Positions 33,181 to 41,610 of a DNA stretch of 64,000 nt are shown here, one piece after another; position 1 is the stretch's first letter; each line of letters opens with the position of its first letter. The stretch is from CAVPDE01 sp964580575. GTDB taxonomy: Bacteria; Desulfobacterota; DSM-4660; Desulfatiglandales; HGW-15. The stretch spans positions 11,345 to 75,344 of the forward strand of contig CAZOLJ010000011.1 in the NCBI GenBank assembly GCA_964580575.1. The letters run 5' to 3'. The translations under genes and the position numbers were made by a program. The notes beneath the pieces are model-generated. The model did not search any database. It was not told where the DNA came from and saw nothing but the letters and a program-made list of their open reading frames with translations.

Positions 33181-34332
33181 TCACTCCAAGGGGCAGGAAG
33201 GAAGGTTCAAGAGAAATTCGGGAGTCTCAGACCATGAATATCCCTTGAGGAAGGCCCCGGTGTTAAGGTCTTCACTGGAGGAGAGGACAATGGCGGTAGA
33301 CGAAACCGGTCGGGACTCCACGACCATGAGTTTCCCCACAGTGTAATCGTAGAGTTTCGTCCCTTCAGTAAGCTCTTTCCAGAAATCGACGAGATATTCA
33401 TTCCTAGACAAGGTGGTTCCGACTTCATTGACGATTTCTTGGAAGTTGCTCATTCTGAAGGCGGGTGCAGAGATTCTGATGATTCTGACCACATCGAAAA
33501 CTTGTCCCCGCTGAACGCCGTCCTTGAACCCGGCATCGAGATACACCACTGAATAGGGTCCAACGATTTTTCTGTCGTCTTTGACTGCGACGATGTTGCC
33601 GTAAAGCTTTGGATCCGTTGCCATAGGCTGCACGCATTTGGACATCGGTTCAAAGGGAAGAACAATGGCGCCGACCCCGAACTCAATCCAGACCTCCGTG
33701 ACCTCTGCAAGAAAGAAGTCCTCCTTGAGAGGCTCTTTCACCACCACTGCGCCGCGGAAACTGATGATTTCTCCCATCAGCCGGTCCGTGAGAGGGTGCC
33801 GGACAGTCATGGGCCTGGCTACCCTGAATTCATCCCCCGGCTTCACGTCCGCTCTATTCTTGAAATTGATGAAAACCTTGTCGCCCTTTTCTGCGCCCAG
33901 TTCAGACTTTGTACTTGCGTAGATCTCGCCCCAGGGTTCCACTTTGGTGAGAGAAAGGTATCCCATAGTAGCAGGATTGGTGAGGAGGCCCAGATCAATC
34001 CCTTTCATTTTAGGGACAGGCTTTGCCGCTTCTTTAGAGGGTTTTTCAGCGACCTTTTTCTTGGCCATGTCTTCTTTTTCAATCAGTGTGATCACATCTC
34101 CAGGTTCCAGCAGATGTGGATTGGTCACAAAAGGATTCATTTCCCACAATTTTGGCCAAAGAGTAGAGTCGCCGTAATATTTTTCACAAATTGACCAGAG
34201 CGTGTCGCCCCTCTGAACCTTGTGAGTCGAGGGTTGTGCTGTGAGATCTGTTGGAATTGCAATGAGAATCAGGCTCAAAATCATGAAAACCGACGCGATG
34301 GCCTTGCCTTTTGTTTTCACTTTGTCGATCAT
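33181..34332 (-). CDS. Secreted LysM-domain protein
   Basis: 383 residues. A signal peptide (VFMILSLILIAIPTDLTAQP) is followed by one LysM domain near residues 37-88 (HKVQRGDTLWSICEKYYGDS ... LLEPGDVITLI), which binds peptidoglycan. A lysine-rich linker (EDMAKKKVAEKPSKEAAKPV) and a roughly 260-residue beta-rich C-terminal region with GDEFRVARPM and GVQRGQVFDVVR follow. This LysM-plus-unknown layout is common in deltaproteobacteria. No catalytic motif is visible. The protein is probably periplasmic and wall-associated. The C-terminus extends close to dprA's divergently placed promoter region. Confidence 0.85.
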   Translation of the reverse strand: MIDKVKTKGKAIASVFMILSLILIAIPTDLTAQPSTHKVQRGDTLWSICEKYYGDSTLWPKLWEMNPFVTNPHLLEPGDVITLIEKEDMAKKKVAEKPSKEAAKPVPKMKGIDLGLLTNPATMGYLSLTKVEPWGEIYASTKSELGAEKGDKVFINFKNRADVKPGDEFRVARPMTVRHPLTDRLMGEIISFRGAVVVKEPLKEDFFLAEVTEVWIEFGVGAIVLPFEPMSKCVQPMATDPKLYGNIVAVKDDRKIVGPYSVVYLDAGFKDGVQRGQVFDVVRIIRISAPAFRMSNFQEIVNEVGTTLSRNEYLVDFWKELTEGTKLYDYTVGKLMVVESRPVSSTAIVLSSSEDLNTGAFLKGYSWSETPEFLLNLPSCPLE

Positions 34333-34527
34333 GGCTTGTCACCCGATAAATTATAATGGATATAAGCTACAGATTTTATTAACATTTGTCAAGTTTTTTG
34401 TGGGGAAGATAAAAAGAATCCATTTTTGCCCATTCTTCTGCACAGGTCTCGGACGAGGTCAATCGTGCAGGATACGGTCTTGCGGAGCTTTCTGGGCAGT
34501 TGGTAACTCGTTGTATACAAGTAATAT
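34333..34527. other. Intergenic gap upstream of the LysM gene
   Basis: No gene is seen. On the minus strand a TTGACA (about 34388-34393) and a TATAAT (about 34351-34356) lie upstream of the LysM gene, but their 31-base separation is too long to make one promoter. Confidence 0.4.
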
Positions 34528-34698
34528 TCATTCTTCGGCAGTCAAAAGATCAAAGGCGGTCGGTCCGGCTACGATCCTCAGCCCGCTGTCAAGGGCAATG
34601 ACGTAGAGTCCGAGTTTCGAATCCGTCTTCAACACAATCGTGCCCTCAGCACCGCGATACCCTTTGGTCATTCTGATACGAGTTCCTTCTTTGAGCAT
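34528..34698 (-). CDS. Small conserved-looking KOW-like protein
   Basis: 56 residues from ATG 34698 with AAAGGA 10 bases upstream; the longer frame to 34806 runs into a word repeat and is unlikely. The sequence MLKEGTRIRMTKGYRGAEGT has a glycine pattern (GYRGAEGTIV) like a KOW or small SH3-type beta barrel, followed by a second beta hairpin LGLYVIALDSGLRIVAGP. Function unknown; nucleic-acid or protein binding is a guess from the fold pattern. It lies upstream of the LysM gene on the same strand. Confidence 0.55.
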   Translation of the reverse strand: MLKEGTRIRMTKGYRGAEGTIVLKTDSKLGLYVIALDSGLRIVAGPTAFDLLTAEE

Positions 34699-34772
34699 AA
34701 TCCAGCGATCCTTTCCTGTTTGATTGGCAGATTGGAAAAAATCATCGCCCTGAGTCGGATTCTCTTCCAATG

Positions 34773-34864
34773 ACACAGGCACAGAGATGCAAGGGCACAC
34801 AGGCACAAAGGGATATAATCGTTTTTCAGCTTTGTGCCTTTACCCCTCTGTCCCTTTGTGCCTG
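34773..34864. repeat. GACAAAG/GCACAAAG inverted word repeat, copy 4
   Basis: ACAGGCACAGAGATGCAAGG and GGCACAAAG on the left face GCTTTGTGCCTTTACCCCTC and CCTTTGTGCC on the right, around a loop near 34811-34830. It lies in the gap between two small minus-strand genes. Confidence 0.7.
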
Positions 34865-34899
34865 CACCGTGCCCAGGCCGAAAAAACAAGAAGTCACTT

Positions 34900-35208
34900 C
34901 TACTCGGTTGCGGCAGGAGCCTTTTCCTTTTTCACCTTCTCTTTCTTCTTAGGTTTTTCTTTGGGTTTTTGCTCTTCCTTGGGCGGTTCTGCCGCAGGCA
35001 CCGGCTTTTTCACTTTTTCTTTTGGGGTGGCTGCCACCAGCCTTTTTTCCCGCCGGCTGAGTTCCGCCTTGATATGGCGAAGAATAGGATCCTTTTCAAT
35101 GACCGAAGGCTCGCTCCCTTTCCCCTTCAGGAAGACGTACCGCTTGGCAACGGCATCCTTGTAAGACGCGATTTGAGCCTCTCTGACGCTTTTGTCTCTT
35201 ACTGCCAT
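34900..35208 (-). CDS. Small hypothetical protein with Lys/Pro/Glu-rich tail
   Basis: 102 residues. The first 55 residues are ordinary and charged (MAVRDKSVREAQIASYKDAV). From about residue 60 the sequence becomes low-complexity, rich in K, P, E and A, ending KKKEKVKKEKAPAATE, and is probably disordered. GGGAGG lies 9 bases before the ATG. I recognise no family. It lies 3' of the lgt-lspA-ileS gene series on the same strand, which may be chance. Confidence 0.6.
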   Translation of the reverse strand: MAVRDKSVREAQIASYKDAVAKRYVFLKGKGSEPSVIEKDPILRHIKAELSRREKRLVAATPKEKVKKPVPAAEPPKEEQKPKEKPKKKEKVKKEKAPAATE

Positions 35209-35335
35209 GAATCAAACCTCCCTTTGTTGGCAAAGAGCTCGAATCGGTGAGCCGGAAGGAGTTGAATTTTTCCTTCGCTCGCCGCTTTGCCCTGAGCCAT
35301 GGTTTTCTCGAGAAGCCGCTTTCCCGGCCTCTGGG

Positions 35336-36133
35336 TTACGCTGCCGCTCCACCCTCTTTCTTTTTGTGTTTGCGCTCCCACCGTGACCGCAAGACCAGAA
35401 GCGCTGTCACGGACCCTATGAGAAGCAACGTGGCTACGAGCTGGGTCGCGCTCATATCGGTTCCTGGAACAAATCCTCTCTCGTCCCCCCTGAACCTCTC
35501 TGCGAGGAGGCGAGCCGTGCTGTGCAGAATCAAATACCAAAGGAAGACCTGTCCCTCGAACTTGCGCTTTCCGTGAAGAAAGAGCAGGACCAGAAAGATC
35601 GCAAGCCCGCCGAAGGCTTCAAAGATCTGGGTCGGATAGAGAGGGATGTAAAGAGGCGCAAGGGATTTCGGATGGGTAAACACCACGCCCCAGGACGTGC
35701 CCGTGGGCTGACCGTAGCAGCAGCCGGCCATGTGGCACCCGATGCGGCCGATGGCCTGGCCAAGAGCCAGCGAGGGTGCCCAGAGGTCGCCGATGGACCA
35801 GAAGGAGAGGTGGTGGTGCTTGAGATACCAGAGCATGGCTGCGGCGGTTGCAACCAGTCCGCCTGAAAAGACAAGGCCCCCTTGCCACAGTTTGACGATG
35901 TCCAGAAGGTTGGTTTTATAGTAGGAAAAATTGATGAGCACATAGAACAATCGTGATCCGATGATGGCCCAGACGATCATCACAAAAGCCATGTCCATCA
36001 CCTGCTGCGAAGGAACTCCTTGACGCTTGCCTAACTTGATCGCAGTCCAGATTCCCACGGCAAAACCGAGGGCGACAAAAAAGCCGTAGGTGTGAATGGT
36101 GAAAGGGCCTATGGAAATCAGATCAGGAAACAT
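35336..36133 (-). CDS. lgt: Phosphatidylglycerol:prolipoprotein diacylglyceryl transferase
   Basis: 265 residues with about seven membrane helices. FTIHTYGFFVALGFAVGIWT is the usual start, and the Lgt signature GRIGCHMAGCCYGQPT is in the middle (near residue 135), with Arg and Gly positions intact. The late HSTARLLAERFRGDERGFV holds the second conserved arginine stretch. Lgt adds diacylglycerol to the lipobox cysteine of prelipoproteins in the inner membrane, the first step of lipoprotein maturation. It lies 5 bases from lspA on the same strand, so the two maturation enzymes are co-expressed. Confidence 0.95.
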   Translation of the reverse strand: MFPDLISIGPFTIHTYGFFVALGFAVGIWTAIKLGKRQGVPSQQVMDMAFVMIVWAIIGSRLFYVLINFSYYKTNLLDIVKLWQGGLVFSGGLVATAAAMLWYLKHHHLSFWSIGDLWAPSLALGQAIGRIGCHMAGCCYGQPTGTSWGVVFTHPKSLAPLYIPLYPTQIFEAFGGLAIFLVLLFLHGKRKFEGQVFLWYLILHSTARLLAERFRGDERGFVPGTDMSATQLVATLLLIGSVTALLVLRSRWERKHKKKEGGAAA

Positions 36134-36138
36134 CGTGT

Positions 36139-36633
36139 CTAAACCTTCTTGTCCTTAAAAGCAGGATGAAAGAGGAGACTGCCCGCCAGCCAGAGGGTTC
36201 CCACGGTAATCGCGGAATCCGCCACATTGAAGGCGGGCCAGTGGTGAGGGCCTATGTAGAAGTCGAGAAAATCAATGACTTCTCCGAGCCGGATCCGATC
36301 AACCAGGTTTCCCGTGGCTCCTCCCAGGATCAGGGAGAGAGGGAACGCGATCGCTCTTTCTTCTGATTTCAGTCTGCAAAACCAGAACAACATTAAAGCG
36401 ACCGCTCCGAGGGTTGCGCCAAGGAGCAGGATGCCCACCCAATCCGCACCCGGTCGGTTCATGATACCGAAAGCCATACCCTTGTTTCGTATGTGAACGA
36501 GGTTGAAAAAGCCGCTGACCAGGGTCTTGGTTTCGTACAAGGGAAACCGCGTCGCAATCAGATATTTCGTGGTCTGATCGAGAGCCAGGACCGCAAGAGC
36601 CGGCCACAGAAGAAACGTTCTTTTCAAAAACAC
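36139..36633 (-). CDS. lspA: Lipoprotein signal peptidase
   Basis: 164 residues from the GTG at 36633, preceded by GGAG five bases upstream; the TTG at 36645 is an alternative. Four membrane helices. DQTTKYLIA near the N-terminus and the catalytic aspartates in GNLVDRIRLGEVIDFLDF and FNVADSAITVG identify LspA, which cleaves the signal peptide of lipoproteins after Lgt has acted. The ribosome site and start lie only about 15 bases from the inner end of an inverted-repeat element, which has separated this gene from ileS. Confidence 0.94.
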   Translation of the reverse strand: MFLKRTFLLWPALAVLALDQTTKYLIATRFPLYETKTLVSGFFNLVHIRNKGMAFGIMNRPGADWVGILLLGATLGAVALMLFWFCRLKSEERAIAFPLSLILGGATGNLVDRIRLGEVIDFLDFYIGPHHWPAFNVADSAITVGTLWLAGSLLFHPAFKDKKV

Positions 36634-36648
36634 ACTCGACTCCAATTC

Positions 36649-36938
36649 TAACAGTTTAGCTCTTTGAAATAAACACAGTAAAAGGCCATGGGGGTCCCTC
36701 TAAAAACAGAACAACGAAGACGCCACACTTCAATGGCAAGCTGTAGGCCATGGGTGAGGCGGGCGGAGGGCTACCGGGGAACTCGCCACATAATACCCAG
36801 CTGGCAGGTGCCGGTGAAAGCTCGCCGCCCGCCTTCGCTGCCCCTTATCTGCAGAGTCTTTCCCGCGCCCTCTTCGTTTTCTGTTTTTAGAGGGACCCCC
36901 ATGGCCTGAGCCATCCATTTCAAAGAGCTAAACTGTTA
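36649..36938. mobile_element. 290-bp MITE-like element with long terminal inverted repeats
   Basis: The left end (36649-36670) and the reverse complement of the right end (36917-36938) match over 22 bases beginning TAACAGTTTAGCTCTTTGAA. After a divergent stretch the two arms again match over 28 bases (36684-36711 and 36879-36906 in complement), then share ACGAAGA. The 150-base centre is GC-rich and has no open frame of note. The 7-base word CCAATTC occurs on both sides (36642-36648 and 36941-36947), a possible imperfect target duplication. The last three bases form the stop codon of ileS. No transposase is present, so the element would be non-autonomous. Confidence 0.75.
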
Positions 36939-39722
36939 CCCCAATTCCGCCAAAGCGTCGAGACATCTCTTGCACAGCGCGGGTTGGTCATGACTCGCGC
37001 CGACCGTGGGGTCGTGCACCCAGCAGCGCTCGCACCGCGGATCCTTGCTCATCCCGACCTTGACCCTGATCCCTTCTCCTTCGTACCCTGCCGTCACCTG
37101 CTCCAAAGGAAGGGTCGTGACCGAGGAGACAATAAAGAGGAAGGGCAAGACCTCGCGGTAAGGCTCCAGGTGCGCAAGAAGGTCGGCAGGCAAGCCGAGG
37201 GTAAGGGAAGCTTCGAGAGAGTGCCCGATGGTTTTGTTTTTTCTCTCGATCTCCATGGCCTTGGTGACTTCCTTCCGAACCTTCAGAATATGCTCCCACC
37301 GTTCCGCTAATGCCGCATTCTTGTATTCGTTCTTTATGGGGAGAAAGGTTTCCATGTGAATGCTGGCGCTGCGGTTTTGTCCTCCCATGGCCTGCCAGAT
37401 TTCATCGGCCGTGAAGGAAAGGACCGGCGCCATGAGCCTCACCAGGACCTCCAAGATTTCGTGCAAAGCGCTCTGCGCCGACCGCCTCGCCCCGGATCGA
37501 GCCGGCGACACGTAGAGACGATCCTTGAGGATGTCGAGATAAAACGCGGAAAGATCGAGTACGCAGAAATTGTGGAGGTTGTGAAAGACCGGGTGAAACT
37601 CGAAAGCGTCATAGGCCTTCTGCACACGCTCGCTGAGCTCCTGGAGGCGGTGGAGAACCCACTGATCCAGTTCCTCCATCTGGGCGTAAGGCACTCGATC
37701 CTTCGATGGATCAAAATCATAGAGATTTCCCAGAAGGAATCGGCAGGTGTTTCGAATCCGGCGGTAAGCCTCCACCAGCCGCTGGAGGATCTCATCGGAG
37801 AGGCGGATGTTGTCTCGAAAGTCCTCGCCCGCCACCCAGAGCCGGATGATCTCGGCCCCGTACTTCTTGATCAGATCCTCGGGCGCAATCACGTTTCCGG
37901 CCGATTTGTGCATTGCTTTGCCGGTGCCGTCCACCACAAAACCGTGGGTGAGGACGCTCCGGTAGGGCGCCCGGCCCCGCGTTCCCACAGAACAGAGAAG
38001 GGAACTGTGGAACCAGCCGCGATGCTGGTCGCTGCCCTCCAGGTAGAGATCGGAAGGGCTTTCCAGATAGTCTCTGGCTTCCATGCACGCAGCGTAGCTC
38101 ACACCGGAATCGAACCAGACATCCAGGATGTCCGTCTCCTTTTTGAAGCGATTGGAGCCGCACTGCCCGCAACGGGTGCCGGCGGGCAGGAGTTTTTCCT
38201 CCGGTTCGATGAACCAGATGTCGGCTCCGGCCTTCTCGACCAGGCCGACAAGGTGATCCAGGATCTTTTGCGACAGAAGGGGCTTTCCGCACTCGATGCA
38301 GCTGAACAGGGTGATGGGGACTCCCCAAGCCCTCTGACGGGAGATGCACCAGTCCGGCCTGTTTTCGATGAGCCCGTAAATGCGGTCCTGTCCCCAATTC
38401 GGAATCCAGGAAACGTCCTTGATCGCCTTGAGCGCGTCTTTCCGGAGCCCGGTCTTGTCCATGGAGATGAACCACTGCTCGGTGGACCGGAAAATCACGG
38501 GATTCTTGCACCGCCAGCAGTGAGGGTATTCGTGGGAGAGGTTCTGCTCCTTGAGCAGAGCGCCTGCTTCCTTCAGCTTCTTGTTCACGGCGGCATTGGC
38601 CTCGAAAACCTGGAGACCAGAGAAAAAGGCAACGTCTTTCGTGAAACGGCCTTCGTCGTCCACTGGAGAATAGACGTCCAGGTGGTAGTGCAAACCGGTT
38701 TCGTAGTCTTCCCTGCCATGGCCGGGCGCCGTGTGAACGCACCCGGTCCCTGCATCCAGGGTCACGTAAGGGGCGAGGACAATCAGGGATTCCCTTTCGT
38801 AAAGGGGGTGCCTGGCCTTCAGGTTCTCCATGCGCCGGGGGTCCAGTTCTGCGATGACCCGGTAACCTCGAATTCCAAACGTGTCCATGCAGAGGTCCAT
38901 CAGCCCTTTGGCGAGAATCAGGACCTGATCGTTGCCAGTGTCCACGGCCACGTAGTCGAGATCTGGATGGAGTGCGATCGCGAGATTGGCCGGGATGGTC
39001 CAGGGCGTGGTGGTCCAGATCACGACGAACACGTTCTTCCCTTTGAGCGCAGGAACGCTTGGGCTGAGATCCGTGATCATCGGAAACTTGACGAAGATGG
39101 AAGGGGAGGCGTGAGCCTCGTACTCCACCTCCGCCTCTGCAAGGGCGGTTTTGCAGGAGATGCACCAGTAAATGGGTTTCTTGCTCTTGATGACGCTCCC
39201 CTTGAGGTAGAACCTTCCGAACTCCCGCACAATGGTGGCCTCGTAGGGAAAAGCCATGGTGAGGTAGGGATTGTTCCATTCCCCGAGAACTCCGAGCCGC
39301 TTGAATTCGCTGCGCTGGATGTCGATCCACTTCTCTGCGTACTTGCGGCAGTACTTCCGCACCTCCGCCTGAGCCATGCCGGTTTTCCTGGATCCCAGTT
39401 CGGTGTCTACCTTGTGCTCGATGGGAAGCCCGTGACAATCCCAGCCCGGAACATAGGGTGCATCGAAACCGGCCATCTGCCTGGACTTGACGATCAGGTC
39501 TTTGAGAATCTTGTTGAAGGCCGTGCCCATGTGAATGTGGCCGTTGGCATAAGGGGGGCCGTCGTGAAGGGTATATTTTTTCCTGCCTTTGGACGTCTCC
39601 CGTATCCGGTCATAGAGTTTCTGCGTTTCCCATCGTTCGATCATCTCCGGTTCTTTCTTGACCAGATTGGCTTTCATGGGAAAATCAGTTTTGGGCAAGT
39701 TCAGCGTTTCCTTGTAATCCAT
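36936..39722 (-). CDS. ileS: Isoleucyl-tRNA synthetase
   Basis: 928 residues from ATG 39722, with GGAGG 8 bases upstream; a GTG/ATG further upstream at 39737 adds five residues only. The class I HIGH motif appears as PPYANGHIHMGTAFNK and the KMSKS motif as GKAMHKSAGN, variants known in bacterial IleRS. The editing domain (CP1) contains YEHAxPS-type VEYEAHASPS and TTTPWTIPANLAIA. The C-terminal zinc motif is CERCWVHDPTVG with CKRC. The stop codon TAA is supplied by the end of the adjacent inverted-repeat element, so the original C-terminus may have been slightly different. Confidence 0.96.
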   Translation of the reverse strand: MDYKETLNLPKTDFPMKANLVKKEPEMIERWETQKLYDRIRETSKGRKKYTLHDGPPYANGHIHMGTAFNKILKDLIVKSRQMAGFDAPYVPGWDCHGLPIEHKVDTELGSRKTGMAQAEVRKYCRKYAEKWIDIQRSEFKRLGVLGEWNNPYLTMAFPYEATIVREFGRFYLKGSVIKSKKPIYWCISCKTALAEAEVEYEAHASPSIFVKFPMITDLSPSVPALKGKNVFVVIWTTTPWTIPANLAIALHPDLDYVAVDTGNDQVLILAKGLMDLCMDTFGIRGYRVIAELDPRRMENLKARHPLYERESLIVLAPYVTLDAGTGCVHTAPGHGREDYETGLHYHLDVYSPVDDEGRFTKDVAFFSGLQVFEANAAVNKKLKEAGALLKEQNLSHEYPHCWRCKNPVIFRSTEQWFISMDKTGLRKDALKAIKDVSWIPNWGQDRIYGLIENRPDWCISRQRAWGVPITLFSCIECGKPLLSQKILDHLVGLVEKAGADIWFIEPEEKLLPAGTRCGQCGSNRFKKETDILDVWFDSGVSYAACMEARDYLESPSDLYLEGSDQHRGWFHSSLLCSVGTRGRAPYRSVLTHGFVVDGTGKAMHKSAGNVIAPEDLIKKYGAEIIRLWVAGEDFRDNIRLSDEILQRLVEAYRRIRNTCRFLLGNLYDFDPSKDRVPYAQMEELDQWVLHRLQELSERVQKAYDAFEFHPVFHNLHNFCVLDLSAFYLDILKDRLYVSPARSGARRSAQSALHEILEVLVRLMAPVLSFTADEIWQAMGGQNRSASIHMETFLPIKNEYKNAALAERWEHILKVRKEVTKAMEIERKNKTIGHSLEASLTLGLPADLLAHLEPYREVLPFLFIVSSVTTLPLEQVTAGYEGEGIRVKVGMSKDPRCERCWVHDPTVGASHDQPALCKRCLDALAELG

Positions 39723-39792
39723 CAACAAAGCCTCCATCCGAAAAAGTGATGTTTGATTAACAGATTCGCGGATTCAAGTCAATGCAGGAGGT

Positions 39793-40125
39793 TCACGTTG
39801 CGACGGAGAGCTCTTTGAGCATCTCGTTGACCCATTCGATGACGAAATGCACTTGATGAGGTGTGCAGTAGCCCTGGCACGGACAGCGCATGTCGCGGAG
39901 AGTGCGGAGATAGAGCTCCGCCTTGAGAAATCGCTGCCCGGTTTCAACGGCAAAGACATGAGGCTGGCAGGGGAGGTGCTCCTGCTGGAGGGGAGTGAGG
40001 AGAGAATTGGAAACCTTGACCCAGAACAGGGTGTCGATTCCGGAGGAAATCGCTTTCTCGTTCAGGAATTCGCGGATTCGTTGGAGGTGATCCACGCCGA
40101 TTTCGTCGATGAGATAAGACTTCAC
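39793..40125 (-). CDS. Hypothetical protein with CPCQGYC motif
   Basis: 110 residues. Near residue 85 the three cysteines in CPCQGYC are followed by a His (TPHQVHF). The N-terminus (MKSYLIDEIGVDHLQRIREF) looks cytoplasmic. No family is recognised. Its ATG overlaps the stop of the upstream membrane-protein gene in an ATGA arrangement (40122-40125), so the two are translationally coupled. Confidence 0.6.
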   Translation of the reverse strand: MKSYLIDEIGVDHLQRIREFLNEKAISSGIDTLFWVKVSNSLLTPLQQEHLPCQPHVFAVETGQRFLKAELYLRTLRDMRCPCQGYCTPHQVHFVIEWVNEMLKELSVAT

Positions 40126-40457
40126 AGGCCCTTGTCCCCGGCCGATCGTTCCGAGCGGAGAGCAACCAGGAAAGCGTCCACCACGGAATGGACCCAGAGG
40201 ATCGCGAAAACCGCCACGATCCCTGCCACAAACAGCAGATCTCCTTGGCTGACCGCAGCCCCTTGGGGATTTCCCGCAAGGTCAGGCTGCCGGGTCGCGG
40301 AGTTGATGATGAAAGCGAGTTTCACGGCTCCTGTCACAAAGAGAAGGAAGACCGAACCCGGCAGGAGGACCCCTTTGCTGATTTGCTGATTCAGAATCTG
40401 GCCCAGACCCGGGATGACCAGGCCTGAACAAAGAGGAGCGGCGATTGATTTCTTCAT
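40122..40457 (-). CDS. Small integral membrane protein (TM2-like)
   Basis: 111 residues. The start KKSIAAPLCSGLVIPGLGQI with LNQQ is the G-x-x-PGLGQ-x-x-N-Q signature of TM2-type and related small membrane proteins. Three helices follow (GVLLPGSVFLLFVTGAVKLA, GDLLFVAGIVAVFAILWVHS, ending DAFLVALRSER). Function unknown. It overlaps by 4 bases with the CPCQGYC gene downstream. Confidence 0.65.
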   Translation of the reverse strand: MKKSIAAPLCSGLVIPGLGQILNQQISKGVLLPGSVFLLFVTGAVKLAFIINSATRQPDLAGNPQGAAVSQGDLLFVAGIVAVFAILWVHSVVDAFLVALRSERSAGDKGL

Positions 40458-40571
40458 AGTCCGTGGGTGCAGTGAAAAGAAGGTTGCAGAACTCTATAAG
40501 AAACCTGCGCTGCTGTCAACACACCCCTCTTTCCCGTTGAAATCGCGGCTCGCATCGGATAATCTTTCTTC

Positions 40572-41564
40572 ATGAAGCATCCTTTCCCGAAATCGACGCC
40601 TGTCGCCGAAAAGCTCAAGAGACTTTTCGAGCAGGTGGAGCCCGAAGACACGGTGGGGATTATGATCAATGCCGATCCGGATGCGATGTCCAGCGCTCTG
40701 GCCCTGCAGAGGCTGTTCTGGCGCCGCGTGAAAAAGACCTGGGTTTTTCGCACCAATGTGATCAAGAGAGCGGACAATCTGGCCATGATCAAATTGCTCA
40801 ACATCAAGGAGAAGCACATTCGAAAGCTGAAGCCGGCCCGGATCAGCAAGTGGGCCATCGTGGATTCCCAGCCCCATCACCAGGAGGCCTTGAGCAAGTT
40901 TCGTTTTGACATCATCATCGACCACCATCCCCTGTCCCCAGGCTCTGCTGCGGCCTTCGTGGACATTCGGGAGGACTACGGCGCCACGGCCACCATGATG
41001 ACCGAATACTTGAGAGCGGCAAAGATCAAACCCTCCCCAAGGCTTGCGACCGCCCTGTTTTACGGGATCAAGACCGACACGGACAACTTTGTGCGTCCCT
41101 CTATTCCAAACGACATCGACGCCTTCAGGTATCTTTATCCTTTTGCCAACATCCACATCGTCAAGATGATCGAATCCTCGGAGATGACCAGGAAAACCTT
41201 GACCCACTTTAGAGCGGCTATGGAAAGCCTGGTGTTCTTCAAGGACAAGGCGTGGATCCACATGGGCAAAGTGAATGACCCGGACATTCTGGTCATCCTG
41301 GCCGACTTCTTTCTCAAGTTGGTGGAATCCACGTGGTGCATCGTTTCCGGAGTCTACGGCCAGAAGCTGATCGTCATCTTCAGACATGCAGGTTTCCGCC
41401 TGGACGCAGGAAAAATCGCTCAGAAGCTTTTCGGACCATGGGGTCCTGCAGGCGGCCACAAGAGCGCCGCGCGGGCCGAGATTCCCATGGAGGCGATTGC
41501 GGTTCCTGCTCAGGAGGAACTGGAATTGAAAGAGTTTGTCCTCAACCGGATTAAAGAGATGTGA
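40572..41564 (+). CDS. DHH-family phosphoesterase (NrnA/bifunctional oligoribonuclease-PAP phosphatase type)
   Basis: 330 residues. The DHH motifs are clear: MINADPDAMSSALALQ (motif I), IVDSQPHHQ (motif II), FDIIIDHHPLS (motif III, DHH) and DIREDYGATATMMTEYL (motif IV). A DHHA1 substrate domain follows in the second half, ending GPWGPAGGHKSAARAEIPM with the conserved GGH. The layout is that of NrnA-like nano-RNases and pAp phosphatases, Mn-dependent. The upstream gap of 114 bases has no clear promoter box. Stands alone on the plus strand. Its product might overlap in function with the HAL2-type enzyme at 3.1 kb. Confidence 0.87.
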   Translation: MKHPFPKSTPVAEKLKRLFEQVEPEDTVGIMINADPDAMSSALALQRLFWRRVKKTWVFRTNVIKRADNLAMIKLLNIKEKHIRKLKPARISKWAIVDSQPHHQEALSKFRFDIIIDHHPLSPGSAAAFVDIREDYGATATMMTEYLRAAKIKPSPRLATALFYGIKTDTDNFVRPSIPNDIDAFRYLYPFANIHIVKMIESSEMTRKTLTHFRAAMESLVFFKDKAWIHMGKVNDPDILVILADFFLKLVESTWCIVSGVYGQKLIVIFRHAGFRLDAGKIAQKLFGPWGPAGGHKSAARAEIPMEAIAVPAQEELELKEFVLNRIKEM

Positions 41565-41610
41565 TGGCTCCCTTCATCCACATCCTGACGGAAGAGAAGG
41601 GATTTGAGTT

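Noticed and set aside
11695..34864. CRISPR array at the word-repeat elements
   Set aside because: The repeats are short words with inverted partners, not fixed-length repeats with unique spacers, and no cas genes are near.
35209..35335. A possible 33-codon ORF upstream of the Lys-rich protein gene
   Set aside because: It has no good ribosome site and overlaps the start of the next gene; composition gives no support.
37356..39749. A 797-codon open frame antisense to ileS
   Set aside because: It lies wholly over ileS, whose motifs are intact. Long antisense frames are common in GC-rich genes, and the translation has no recognisable domain.
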